Origin: Nigrospora sphaerica
Lineage: Eukaryota > Ascomycota > Sordariomycetes > Amphisphaeriales > Apiosporaceae
Assembly: GCA_018287875.1 (NCBI GenBank)
Contig: JAGVVL010000018.1
Span: 2,410,501 to 2,474,500 of the forward strand
Length of the DNA: 64,000 nucleotides
Direction of reading: 5' to 3'
The number at the start of each line of letters is the position of its first letter. Position 1 is the first letter of the stretch. Under the pieces are notes generated by a model. That model did not search any database. It was not told where the DNA came from and worked only from the letters and a program-made list of their open reading frames with translations. Shown in pieces: positions 17,041 to 27,937 of this stretch. The translations under genes and the position numbers were made by a program.

Positions 17041-18152
17041 ATGCCTTCTTCTCAGACCATGGACTTCCTCACTGGCCTTGTCGCCAGTGGCAAGATTTCC
17101 ACCGAAGATTTTGAGAAAGCCCTGTTTTTGGAGAAGGAAACCCGGGAGAAGTCGGTAAGTTCTACACGCGCTAACACCGTCTACGCTACCCTTCTCGACC
17201 ATTTCGTTCAGAGTCTAACAAGTGATCTTCCCAGGATGCTGAAGTCGCTTCTGGTGACGCCGCCAATGCTGCCTCACCTGCCGCGAGGTACATCACTTCG
17301 CGTGCTGCTGAAGTAAGTCTCCCAGATCCTCTTCGATATTTTCACAGATATATATCCTCAATCACCATCATCCCCCCTCACTTATTTATATTGACCATTT
17401 TTTCCCAGCCTGCCGACCGTAGCAGCTTGTTGATCGACGAGCGAGTTGGTCCTCGCACAAGGCAGGCTGCCATATACGACCGCACAAACCCGCGGTCGAG
17501 ACCATTCCAGATTCTCACTTCCCTCAATCCCCCTCCGGACCCCCTCGTGCCCACAGCAGCCGGCCTGGCGTCCTCAAACCCAAGCCAGTTACCCGACGAT
17601 CTCCCGTTGGAAACTTCGTCTCTCAGGCCGCGGGTCGAGGGGAAGAGGGGTGGCGCCCAAGTCCAAGGACCTCCGGTCAACACCAAGAAGGGCAGTGCCC
17701 AAGTCCAAGGACCAGCCGTCACTAAGAAGGGCAGTACCCAAGTCCAAAGACAAGCCAGCACCAAGAAAGGCAGTGCCCAAGTTAAAGGACTAGTAACGAA
17801 AATTCGAAGTGACAAGGGCCCAGATGCCAGACAACCAGTAAAGCTCAACGAGTACCAGAGAGATAGGCTGGACAAGCTTGGTCTGACATCTGAACAAGCT
17901 ATGCGATTCGCCTGTCCTTGGGATATGTACCTGCGGCGCGATAACAAGCAGTGTACCGACATTTCTTGCCCCTTCAATCATTCTGGAGCGGCCAACTTGG
18001 AGCTCAAGCCGCTGATGTGTCCATTCTGGGGTGGCAAGGGGGGCCGCCATGCTCGTTGCACCAAGCCCGACAATGAGTGCCAGCTTGCCCACTATGAATG
18101 TGCTCACAAGCAATATGGCGCCTTGCCGCCCGGATGGGTCATCAGATCCTAA
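17041..18152 (+). CDS. CCCH-type zinc-finger protein with an internal lysine-rich repeat
   Basis: Three exons: 17041-17154, 17235-17312 and 17409-18152. The introns are 80 and 96 bp, both with GTAAGT. The product is 311 aa. The N-terminus MPSSQTMDFLTGLVASGKIS is helical. The middle holds four copies of a 13-14-residue unit of the type TKKGSAQVQGPAV (DNA about 17644-17805). The C-terminus carries two Cys3His sets: C-x12-C-x4-C-x3-H (CPWDMYLRRDNKQC...CPFNH) and C-x12-C-x6-C-x3-H (CPFWGGKGG...CQLAHYEC). Two such CCCH fingers suggest RNA binding, but the spacing departs from the classical C-x8-C-x5-C-x3-H. The frame stays open for 117 codons after the TAA, which is odd. I do not recognise the orthologue. 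Confidence 0.7.
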
Positions 18153-18579
18153 GGGGTGTCCGAGATACCGAGGCCACCAGTTGGGAGAAAGCCGGAGAGC
18201 GAGGCACAGCAATCCGTGAGAACACAATACGCCACGAACTGCGAAGAAAAACCACCAAAGAACCGAACCCCCCCCCCAATACATACACCTATGTCCGAGT
18301 TTGCCATAAAAGAAAAAACCCTACACACACCAATATCCGAGTCTGTCACGTCGAGACCACGAAGGCCATTACCCGCGTTCCCGAACGGAATGGAATGTCC
18401 CAATCCTGCCTTTCGCCGGTGCTCAGTTGCTGGTGTTCAATCCTGGCCGCCCCAAATCCCTTGGTCACGTTCAACTACTGCTTCGACAAGTTGTCGGAGT
18501 AATTGACCAACGCATTATATCACTATATGTCGCATATATAAGCGCGACTGCTTCAAGGCGTTTGCAGTCCGCTTATGCG

Positions 18580-18863
18580 ATGTTATACCCATCTGCGGCC
18601 GAGCCTGCCGCACTGAGATGGTTAAAGCCAACCGTGAGTCCCCAACTACTCAGCATTTTCCTAATTCCCTCATACACATGTGCTGATGCCAGGCATACCA
18701 GGAACTATCTTTATACTGTGATGAGAATACATTGCTCCGTCACATCCGCGGGTGGTGTGAGACCGGCCGTGTCGCATGCAGGCACGCCATGCCGTCGTCC
18801 AAGACCCCTCGGGGTCAACTGCCGCCGCTCACAGAGCAAGACGGCACTTGCGACAGCGACTAA
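18580..18863 (+). CDS. Possible small spliced gene (74 aa), doubtful
   Basis: An ATG at 18580 opens 18 codons ending at 18633. A 59-bp stretch 18634-18692 has a good GTGAGT donor, a CTGATG branch-like motif and CCAG acceptor. The second exon, 18693-18863, stays in frame and reads AYQELSLYCDENTLLRHIRG, then WCETGRVACRH and ends DGTCDSD. The intron restores a long open frame where the unspliced one shifts, which is the only support. Further exons upstream are possible because that frame is open back to about 18427. No family is recognised; it may be a decayed fragment. Confidence 0.3.
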
Positions 18864-19580
18864 TGAGGCTTATACACCGCCGATCCCGCTCAGGATGAGA
18901 ACGATTGTAACTGTCGGCTAAATCTTATACACATCCACTCCGGTTCACCCTCACTAACCTACGTCCCTACGCACTCCAGCCATCAACCCTCATAATGCGG
19001 GCCCTTATGAACCCGGCCGTCACTAACCTGGAGTGGCTATACAAAGGCAGCCTTTGTACAAACGGTGCGCCGAGCTCCAGGCGCCCCACTACCCAACTTT
19101 GGTGTGAGCCAGTATACGGTGATCAACCAGGAGTTCAAGGAGTTCCGGGAGTGGCTTTGTATGAGATGCGAGGCAGCCTTGAAATGTCCAGTCGTGCATA
19201 CGTCTGCGGGCAGGGCTACCAAGAACCATGCCAATCAGCAGCATTGTACTTATAAGAGGCGACGTCTTTTACAGGGCATGGTGTACTATTATATCTACAC
19301 AACCCTAGACGCACTGTAAGTGGCGACGAGTCCCATACCTGATCTGCGGCTCAATATTGACACTGAGGCAGGCATTCCCGAAGTCGTCAAGCCAGTCGGC
19401 TGTTCGCAAGACATGCCCACGCAGGCATCGGCCTAGCCAGACCAAGGTAGCGGGCCTTGAATACCTGCGTGATGCTGCTGTCCTGGCATGGTCTACGACC
19501 AGACCCCAGCACCCGTATGGTCTCGCCGCTATGTTGGGGACCCTGTCGACGGACGCAGCCCCAACCGACACCTGCGCTTC

Positions 19581-19619
<39 letters not shown>

Positions 19620-20406
19620 GGCTTAGCAGGCCGGGACCTTGAAGCCTACAGGAGTAGTCGAACCGACGTGACCGGCTTCGCCTGGGGCTTGCTTTATATC
19701 CATTACTTCGGCGGACATGCCCACCACGCACGGTCTACCAGAACCGGCGCGGCCGCCACTAACGCCGCCGCCGACGATAATACCGACGCCGCCTACGCTG
19801 CTGCTACCGCCGACGACGCTGCCGCTACCGCCAACGACGCCGCCGCTGCCGGCAATGCGCGCAACTTACACCTAGGATTATATTCAACATGGCAGCTACC
19901 CCTAACACAAAAGTCGGGCAAGTCGACTAAACGTGGCAGAGCCCACGCCTCAACTGCAGCCACGCCGGCCACGAACACCGATATTGCGCGCCACTTATAC
20001 TGAGACGGGGCTAGGGTACATAGGTACCTGATGCCAAGGTCCTGATCAAGGTCATGCACCTATAAGTAGCCGTCCAGTTACCACCTCAGAGACAGACAAG
20101 ACACACAAGACACAAGTTCACCTCCTTTTCTTCCTTTTGAAACCACCGCACGTAACGTTTTTGCCCCAGTTAGCGACCTAGTTTGGACCTTACTTTTACT
20201 TGAGTGGTAGACGTACCCTCGATAAAGAACTTGCACGTCTTAGATCGAGGGAATGTCTATCACATTATCAGGGATCGACCTCACGACCGCGTCTTTCCAC
20301 CAGGCACTGCACTCCCCCTAGTGTTTGTCTGTTCTATGGCTCCCCCCCACAGGCAGCGCATACCGGGGGACCTTTGCAGAACAACCCCACGGACCCAGAC
20401 GTCGAG
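18864..20406. other. Low-complexity, poorly coding stretch
   Basis: Contains a CA microsatellite and a GCC/GAC-rich tract (about 19740-19860). Two loosely similar segments beginning CCTAGGATTATATTC (about 19872) and CCTAGGACTATATTC (about 20931) lie about 1.06 kb apart and may be remnants of one repeat. A frame at 19065-19319 has CxxC and HxxxxHC features reminiscent of a degraded zinc finger. A TATAAG-like box at about 20059 and a CT-rich stretch at about 20100-20160 look like the promoter of the following open frame. Confidence 0.4.
19584..19618. repeat. CA dinucleotide microsatellite
   Basis: About 17 perfect AC units. Simple-sequence repeat in noncoding DNA. Confidence 0.95.
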
Positions 20407-20835
20407 ATGACAAGCAGCGAGTACCCTCAGGTCGGTACACTGACCAAGAGCAAGCACCGCAAGCAACCTCGTATGCCGACATACACATATGATCCAAGCT
20501 GCACAGGAAGAGACCTAGTCTCCGACGTTGATGGTTCCTACCGGGGGATGACAAGAGGACAAAGGGCGCAAGCTCTTGATCAAGGAGGCCGTCTGAGCTA
20601 CGCAAGAGTTGGAGACACCAGAGAGGACGCCCTGACCCGTCCTATTCCCACTGCACCTGCGGACTGGCGTGGATGGAGTGACATGCGGCTTCGCATGACA
20701 GCCTTACAGGACGCTTGGCGACAGAACCTGCCAGTCCACAGAGGACGACAAGAACGCGCTGCCTGGCGCGCAGGGATGGTCGCAGGAAATGACGCTGATG
20801 AGATCGAGGAGGACATTTACGGCGTCTCAGACTGA
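20407..20835 (+). CDS. Hypothetical protein, possible orphan (142 aa)
   Basis: An uninterrupted frame from the ATG at 20407 to the TGA at 20833-20835. The protein is charged, Arg/Asp-rich and without hydrophobic segments: it begins MTSSEYPQVGTLTKSKHRKQ and ends NDADEIEEDIYGVSD. The frame is open upstream to about 20200, so the true start or an upstream exon is uncertain. It sits about 350 bp downstream of a TATAAG-like box and pyrimidine-rich leader, which is the main reason to keep it. No family recognised. Confidence 0.35.
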   Translation: MTSSEYPQVGTLTKSKHRKQPRMPTYTYDPSCTGRDLVSDVDGSYRGMTRGQRAQALDQGGRLSYARVGDTREDALTRPIPTAPADWRGWSDMRLRMTALQDAWRQNLPVHRGRQERAAWRAGMVAGNDADEIEEDIYGVSD

Positions 20836-21191
20836 TCAAGGCCTTACACAGGCTAGCCCCTTCATCAGAGTCTGGTCGCTCACACACTGTATTTTAATTG
20901 CGATGCCTTTTCGCTTTGACATTTAGTATACCTAGGACTATATTCGAACGCAGCAGTGCGCACCATTTATGCCTCCCCGGCCGGCCAGGAACACACCCGG
21001 CCCAGCGGCCCTCTCCCTTCCCAGTCGGTTTACGGACGCCGAACCGATATCTTCGGTTCGGCCCCTGGTTATATTTTATACCCCGCCGCAGAAGTACGCC
21101 CGGCCCACGGCGCGCGGCGACGATCCAGACGCGCCCAACAGATACGTTCTGTTCGGGCGCGGGGAGTCATGCGACTGCGGGGCCGAAGCCT

Positions 21192-21310
21192 CGCCGGGCC
21201 GGGTGTGTAACGCCGTTATCAAGGACGACAAGAGACATTTGAGTCTCACGCGCCGGGCCGGGCGTTTAACGCGGTAATCAAGAACGACAAGAAAAATTTG
21301 ACGTCTCGCG
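21192..21310. repeat. Two-copy 59-bp imperfect tandem repeat
   Basis: Unit 1 starts at 21192 and unit 2 at 21251. Both begin CGCCGGGCCGGG, continue with TAACG...TAATCAA/TTATCAA, then CGACAAGA, and end near TCTC. A third, partial copy may begin at about 21311. It lies in noncoding DNA downstream of ATG29. Confidence 0.7.
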
Positions 21311-21922
21311 TGCCGCGCCGTTATAAACTGCGGAATCAGCCCCTCCTGGAACCGAACAAAGATGGAGTTGAGAAAACAGGAGACGGTGGCCGCAGGACGT
21401 GCCACAATGACCGCACATCAATGGAGTGACGGTTACAGAGGGATCGTCGACCTTCCTACACCGCTGGACATTGAGATTCTGACGATAACGGGGTCAATCG
21501 GCGGATTTGGAGGTTTCGGGTGGCTTCTCCTACCACTAAAAGAAGATTTCAGGAGGGCAGCGTTCCTTGCCATGACTGCCGAACCAAAGGAGGCAGTCGC
21601 CCTGAAATGCTGGAGGAACTCACTTCGGTCGGCAGGATGCATGATGGTTGCGGCCAGCCGGGCGTGCCGTAGAGTTGTGTATCGTTATTTCGTATGTAGC
21701 ATTTTGAAATCCATACTTTGCTACTTGACCAAACGGAAGCCCTGTTTCTAAAGGACCATCAATACAGAAGCCGCAAATTGCCGGCCGGAAGACGGAGTGG
21801 TGTTGCCCCAAACCCAACGCCTCTGATGCATCCTATCCCCTTTGCCCAAATGACCCTGCCGAATAAAACACCTGGCCGCAAGGAAAGCAAACGAAAGCAA
21901 AAGCCCGATATCGCTGTCTGGT

Positions 21923-23447
21923 TTAGGGATTGCCCGATTTGGGGAAATATCGGCTCCGGACGACATTACCAAAGGTGCTGATCCGGCTACCCATCGTGCC
22001 GCCGTCCTGCATACGGCTCGCCAAGGCCTCCTCCAGAGCTGATTGCGTCACCGAGGCATCTGGTCATGGGGTCAGAGGGGAACTTGGCTCGCGTGGCCAA
22101 GGACGCAATCGAACGGGGGAACACTTACCATCGAGGTCACTGAAGCTGCTCCCCATGCTAGGGGTGCCGTCGCTGTCGCGCGAATAGCCCTTGGCTTTAT
22201 TGGGACCCGGGCTGCGACCCGTGAGCTCCATGGTGCGGCGCGGCGACAGCGGGCCACTCGGCTTGTGCTTGTCGCCGCCGTGCGGATGCGCGACGTGCGC
22301 CACCGAGCTCGCCGACGAGTCCGAGGCCTGGGAGCGGTGGCTCCGATGGTGGGATTTATGGAGCCTGCGGGACACGTTCTGGGGATGGCCCCGGAGAGTG
22401 GCGCTGAGATCGTGGTGGCCGCTGGCGGAGCCTTCAGCCTGGGCCCGGTACGGCAGGAAGGCCGGCTCCTCTTCGTCGTCGTCGTCGTCTGCAAAGGACG
22501 GGCCATCGTTGCTTTGGAAGCGCGGCGGCCGGCGAATGATGCGGGACTGGGCAGGGCTCGATTCCTCGGATGAGGATTCGGCCGAGCTCGTGTCGGCCGG
22601 GCCGGGCGACTGGGGATCGGGATCGGGCTCGGGCTCGGCGTCCTCTGCCGACGTGGTGATGGGTAGTGATGACACCCGCCGCCGCTGCGCCTCGGTGGAC
22701 GTCCGTATTCCGGGGCCCTTGCCACTGGCGCCTAGGTTTCGAGTCGTGTGCACAGCCGTGTTGTTGGACGGGGTCCGTGTGGTCTGCGGCCGCGGGGTGG
22801 CGCGCATCGGCGACCCGGGAATGCTGCTGTCGTTTCGGGGGAGCGGCGAGTCGCGGCGGATGGACAGGGACGAAACGGTCCACGGACGCGCGGCGGCGCC
22901 TGATGCAGCCGGCTGTATCTGTAGACCGTCGGCCATGACGGGACCCTCGAGGCCAGGTACCGGCGAGGGCGCGGCCGAGCCTCGAGCTGCGGCGGCCGCC
23001 CTGCGCATCTGGGCCCGCACTTGGGCGGCATGTCGCTCGGTAAGAAAGGCAACCTGTTGCAGGAGGAAGTCGACGGTGACCTGAAAGCGCGTTGCGCTGC
23101 GTCGTGTCGGCGGGCGTTCGTCTCGGGGTCAGGGGAAGGGGTACCTACATTTCGTTCCCTAGTTCCCGTCAGAGTCCCAGGGCTTCAGCGGCAGGGCGAT
23201 GGAGGTTCAAGGGCGCACTCACAGTCTATCTCGGTCTTGGTGACCTCGGAAACGATGTTCCAGAGAGCCTCGTCCTTGGACGAGTCCCAGTTCACCTGGC
23301 GGTGGCGGGTCAGCAGCGCGACAGCATAGGACAGGGGCGTTGGGTCGCGGGATCGGCAAGTACCGGAGGCGGGTCCAAGAAGTCTCCCCGGGGGAAAGGA
23401 AGCCGTATGAAGACCGTGTAGGTCGGTTCGGGCTGCGGCGAGGCCAT
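21923..23447 (-). CDS. atg29: Autophagy-related protein 29
   Basis: Subunit of the Atg17-Atg29-Atg31 scaffold that builds the phagophore assembly site on starvation. Five exons: 23447-23364, 23295-23223, 23158-23149 (only 10 nt), 23096-22129 and 22059-21923. The introns are 68, 64, 52 and 69 bp. The product is 423 aa. The N-terminal Atg29 domain is assembled across four exons: PTYTVFIRLPFPRGDF, VNWDSSKDEALWNIVSE, then WNEIATRFQVTVDFLLQQVA and ERHAAQVRAQMRR. The middle is a long Ser/Pro/Asp-rich disordered region with an acidic DDDDDEEE run, as usual in fungal Atg29. The end, SALEEALASRMQDG...RSRYFPKSGNP, is the conserved C-terminal motif. The reading frame closes exactly through all junctions, which supports the tiny exon. 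Confidence 0.93.
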
Positions 23448-25262
23448 GATTCACGTCATGCTCTCGTGCCTGTGATGACTGGCGGTGCCGGTCGGTGATG
23501 TATGGAAGTGAGTGTCGTTGTCGATCGACGAGTTCCACAAGGCTGGGCAGGCTGGCTCGGGGGCACCCTGGTCGCCTTTCCGTCCATCCAGGTTCGCGCT
23601 GCGGCTGCTAAAAGGGCTAGGCAGCTACCCTAGCTGCTGCTGCTGCTGCCGCTGCTGCTGCTGCCGCTGTTGCTGCTAGGGTGCTAACAGATACCAAACA
23701 CCAGCTGCCGCTGGCGCTGCTTATCGTGTTCCATCCTCCATGTCCACTACGTACTGACTTATCGGAGCTCTTATCGCCCAGCGCGCCTCCGTGTTCGCCT
23801 GCATTAGCGCCTGGCCTGGCCTTGTACTCCCCGGATTTGTGCCATGCCAGTGGCTTGGCGTCCCTGACAGCCCCAACTCCAGCAGCCGTCAGCTGCTTTT
23901 CCCCATTCCCATACCACCGTACCATATTTCCCTGCCTTGGGTGCTTCCAAATTTAAAGTAACTACGTCAGTAAAGTATGATGGAGGTGTATACATTGTTT
24001 TCCCCATCCCATGCCACGCGGCCAGTTCGTCGCACGTGTCGGGCTCCCCGTACGGACGGGCTGCTGTGTGGAAGAGGGACGTATGAAATGCTTCTTCGGC
24101 AATCTGCGTCACATCGCCATGGTGCCGACTAAGAATAGGTACTATGTGGACAACGTACGCCATCCTACCGATAACTGCCCAGCCCGTGCCGTCTCCGGGG
24201 CTGACGAGTATCAGAGACATCCCGTTTTCTAGCTGGGGCCGTCGGCTGAAGGTGCTCAGCTGAGCTGAACTTGACGGGGAAGTTGTCTTGGAGTACCGGT
24301 AATCACTCGCCGCATCTCACTTGTCGAGCTTCCCGCACCCAATACGCCGGGGGCAATGTCTTGCAGAACACCACGGCACGCGTCTGGCTGCGACTATTTT
24401 ACTATTCTTGGGCGTTGGAGGCTCCGGCCAATGAGCGGCGAGCACCGGTGAGGTTGTCGAATCAGCCACGAGCCAGCATTAACAACTCTGCGGTTCCGAC
24501 GTACCTACATGCTTACTCTTCATGCTTCTAATATTGTAGGGCCAGCACATTTTCCCATCGGATATTCTGGCTACAAATCGTTGACGCGTTGTCCGACAAG
24601 ACGTGGGTGCTCACTTGCACCGATAAACTTCCTCGACAGCAGGTCAGCAGCATGTGAATGGGACCTGCCTATGCACCTTTGTGGCTCGCCGGCTATTGCA
24701 TATGCATCACCGCTAGTAGTAGCCCCGTGGACCGAATGCAAGAAAGCAGTTACTTAAGCCATCAGCTGGCTCTCTCGTCGGACTGCAGTGCAACAAAAAA
24801 AGCCGGCAGCTCCATCTGAGAGACATCATGACGCTGAGCGGATCGCCGTGCAATCTAGATCTCGCCAGCCAACGTGACCACCAGACGCTCCGCTATTGGC
24901 CGTGCCGCAGTGGGTTGCTTGCTCACGGCGATCTACCCAGTAAAGCGGGTGACCTCGATGAGAGGGGTACGGCACCACCACCGGGGCACGTTGAGCGGCC
25001 ATGGATGTTTTTTTAAACAACTGAATGCACGCGTGACCTCTGATAACGGGAAGGTAAGAAAGATGTAGATATTCCTGCCTGTTTTTGTTCATCTTGCTCA
25101 CCTTTTCCTTCTTGCTCCGAGTCTTAAATTTGGCACCAAGTCGTCTCATACAGAGAGGTTTGCTTACTATTCGACCACGTACCGGAGCCGGTGCACACTA
25201 GTGGCTGGGGACCTTTCTACTGTTATAGAGCGCTGAGCACCATCCTCGGACTCTTAGCTCCG
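23448..25262. other. Intergenic region between divergent genes
   Basis: About 1.8 kb with the ATG29 promoter, a CTG-rich repeat and the upstream region of the membrane-protein gene. No supportable gene. TACGTACCTACATG-type motif near 24500. Confidence 0.55.
23632..23676. repeat. CTG/CCG trinucleotide repeat
   Basis: About 15 units, mostly CTG interrupted by CCG and TTG, roughly 190 bp upstream of the ATG29 start. It may fall in the 5' leader. Confidence 0.85.
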
Positions 25263-26868
25263 ATGACCGAGGTAAGCCAAGAAATGCGGCACCCGGGCAT
25301 GCATGCGGCGTATGGCAAAAGCGCCAATACGTGCTGACCCTGCGTCCCCGTATAGCACATCGGCCCGATCGTGCGACGGGCCCTGGGATTCCCGGCCTGG
25401 ACGCTCACGCCGATCCCGAGCGTCTCGCTGTCGGCGGCGGGGCTGCTGGCGCTGGCGGACCTGAGCACCGTGGCCAAGCGGACCGAGATCTCGGGGGGCT
25501 CGTCGTGGCTGGACACGCTGCTCCTGGCGCCGGGGCTGCACTACCAGCAGGCGGCCGACGCCCTGGCCGGCGGCGGCCGGGGAGGCGGCGACGGGCCTAG
25601 CACCATGGCCGCGACGCCCTCGTACTCAGCCATCGAGCAGCTCCGCGGCGGCGAGACCACCACTTACGTCATCACGAACCCGGCCACGGTTCGCTACCTG
25701 CAGCGCGTCGCCCAGCAGGCCCGCACCGGCGCCGGCCCCGTCGTCGTCGACGTCGCCATGTTGCCGCCGCGCCTGTACCTGCGCCGCCGCCGGAAGCGCC
25801 GCAGCCTCGGCCCCCGCGCCAACATCTTTCGCGACCAGCCGACCGACCTCGGCTGGCTGAGCCACCTGCTGTACCTCGCCGCCCCCGTGCTTACGTTGGC
25901 CGCCTTTCTTTTCATGATCTTGCTGCAAGAGTGTACGTACGCGGCTTTTCCGGGCCCTCTCCTTCTCTGTCCCCAGGGCCACCTTTTTTGCTTCCCCCAC
26001 CCCGGGCCTCAGTCTACTACCCCCCGCGACCCTTCCGGCTGACTGTTCTCGTTCGCCGCGCAGGGTGGGGTGTCGGCATGCTGCTTGCCCTCATGCTCTC
26101 GCGCGTACTCAACATCTGGGTCATCAAGCAGCGGGCGCAACCCCCGCCGCCGGCGCCTGCCCCGAAGACGGCGGCCGGGCCGGGCGGAGCCGACGTGCTA
26201 ACCGAGTACCTGGTGGACCTGGGGCGGGGACGGTCGGTGTGCCTGCGCGGGATGGTGGCGGACGTAAGCGATGCCTGGTCTTCTTGGTTACCCCCGTCAG
26301 CACCAATCCCTCCCTCCCCGTTGTACTCCTGTCGCTCCTGGTTTCTGTCGTGCTGGCCTGGGCGTGCTTCGAAACCCAGCTCTACGATCATCGGCTCGGT
26401 GGAAATTGCTGACTCTGGCCGGTGAAGTTGCAGGCCATCACGACGTCGGCCTGGCTGGCGGCGCCGACGCACCTTGAGGGCTACCTCGAGGCGGCGGCCA
26501 AGCTGATCGTCTACCTCGTGGCCGCCTTCAGCGGCAATATGTCGCAGTCTGGCAGCCTCGTCTTCATGGCCCTACTGCTGCTGACGGCGGGCCTGCTCGG
26601 CCTCAGCAACGCCCACGCCAAGTCCTTCCGCATGCACGGCCGCATCGCCGCGCCCACCCAGGAGCACCTGCCCTACCCGCCTGGCCCCGGCTTCGTCGGC
26701 AGCGATACCACGGCCGCCGGCGGCGGCACCCTCGTGCGCTGGCCGCCGCTCCTGTACCGTCGCGAGAGTACCGGCCTGACGGCCCTGACGGACTTTGCTG
26801 AGGAGGGTCAGATCGGGGTCGCCGTGAAAGCCCGCTATCCCTTCAATGGCCGCATGGATGCCCGATAG
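25263..26868 (+). CDS. Multi-pass membrane protein, function unknown
   Basis: Four exons: 25263-25271 (only nine coding bases, MTE), 25356-25932, 26064-26263 and 26434-26868. The introns are 84, 131, 131-170-bp class (25933-26063 and 26264-26433), the last with a GCTGAC branch motif. The product is 406 aa. Hydrophobic segments: one weak near 25-45, two strong adjacent helices (about 173-195 and 197-215: LYLAAPVLTLAAFLFMILLQ, then WWGVGMLLALMLSRVLNIWV) and two more near 283-325 (LIVYLVAAFSGN, LVFMALLLLTAGLLGL). Loops are Gly/Ala-rich; an RRRRKRR cluster precedes the central pair, so that loop is probably cytosolic. The start is the only in-frame ATG before the first intron. It resembles uncharacterised proteins common in Sordariomycetes; no known domain recognised. 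Confidence 0.75.
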
Positions 26869-27937
26869 CCGACCTGTAGGGCCAGGCGTCATCAATATGC
26901 CGGTTCTGCTATTGCCTAGGTTCAGCCTTCCGTCTTTGTGTACTAAGGGGAGGGGGGGAGGCACAATGTCTCCGTAATGCAATTGCCGGTTCATGCCAAG
27001 GGTAGAAATCCGTGGCCGCGCTCGACCCTTCCTGCGTGGCTGGGCGTTGCGCCGGCACGGCCGCTTGTGCGAGTCAGTGAGTTGGGCAAGAACGACCCAT
27101 GCCGGACAGGGTACCGGGCAAAGAGCCCCCAGTCGGTGCCCTGGCGGAGCCTGTCAAGGCAAGCAAGCGAACGACCCAGCCCAGGTCCCGCGGTACCCGT
27201 AGGACCCCGACAAACGCAGCCGGGCCTTGCGACTGGCGGCGCGATCCCCGAAGGGCGGGATTGCCGAAGGCGGGCGCCAGGGAGGAGGGGGGGTGGAGAT
27301 GGAAGAGTCGGAGCAAACAAAATAGCCGACGTATCGGCATCGAAACAGAACAAACTTTTTTTCCTTTTGTGCGGAAGGGGCGATTACGTAGCATAATCGC
27401 AACTGAGAAAGGGGCCCAACAGGGAAGCCACTGACAGGATGCATTGGTACCTAAGATAGAGCTAAGCAGGTTTAGGTCACTGCCTCTAACATACAGGCCA
27501 CTAACATACGTGCCACGAGATCGATACCTCGTCTCGTGAAAAGGGAAAGGGATCGAGAGCGAGGGGGGTGGAGGGGAAGGGGAGGAAAGGGCCAATAGCA
27601 GGCAGCAAACGAACGACACAAATTTTGCAAATGCTATCAACACCGTTGCCATGGGGGGGTGGAAATGGACCAGATACTTTCGACTCGCTCTAAATCACGA
27701 AACGCCTCAGATTCCATTATCTGATATGCAGCCGTGGACCACCGTTCCGTAACCCCATGCCGCTTGAACAAACAAAAAGGACATGCCGGCCCCCCGCCCT
27801 TCGTACGACGCCAGGTAGAGGCAGAGCGCGGGAGGTCAGGGTGCGATGGTCGAGTATTATAGGTACAAAGGGGAAAGAAAAGAAACTAAACCATCCGAGC
27901 TGGCCAAGCGCTTGAGGCCTGCTGTGTTTGCCCCTCT
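26869..27937. other. Intergenic region between convergent genes
   Basis: About 1.1 kb of 3' flanks. No gene supported; only short overlapping frames on both strands. Confidence 0.6.

Noticed and set aside
21362..21751. 129-codon frame with a real ATG (MELRKQETVAAG)
   Set aside because: Lies in the 3' flank of ATG29, shows no family, and its C-terminus is compositionally odd; support is too thin to list as a gene.
22191..23084. Plus-strand frame of about 300 codons opposite ATG29
   Set aside because: Shadow of the ATG29 exon; the spliced minus-strand model reproduces conserved Atg29 blocks at both ends.
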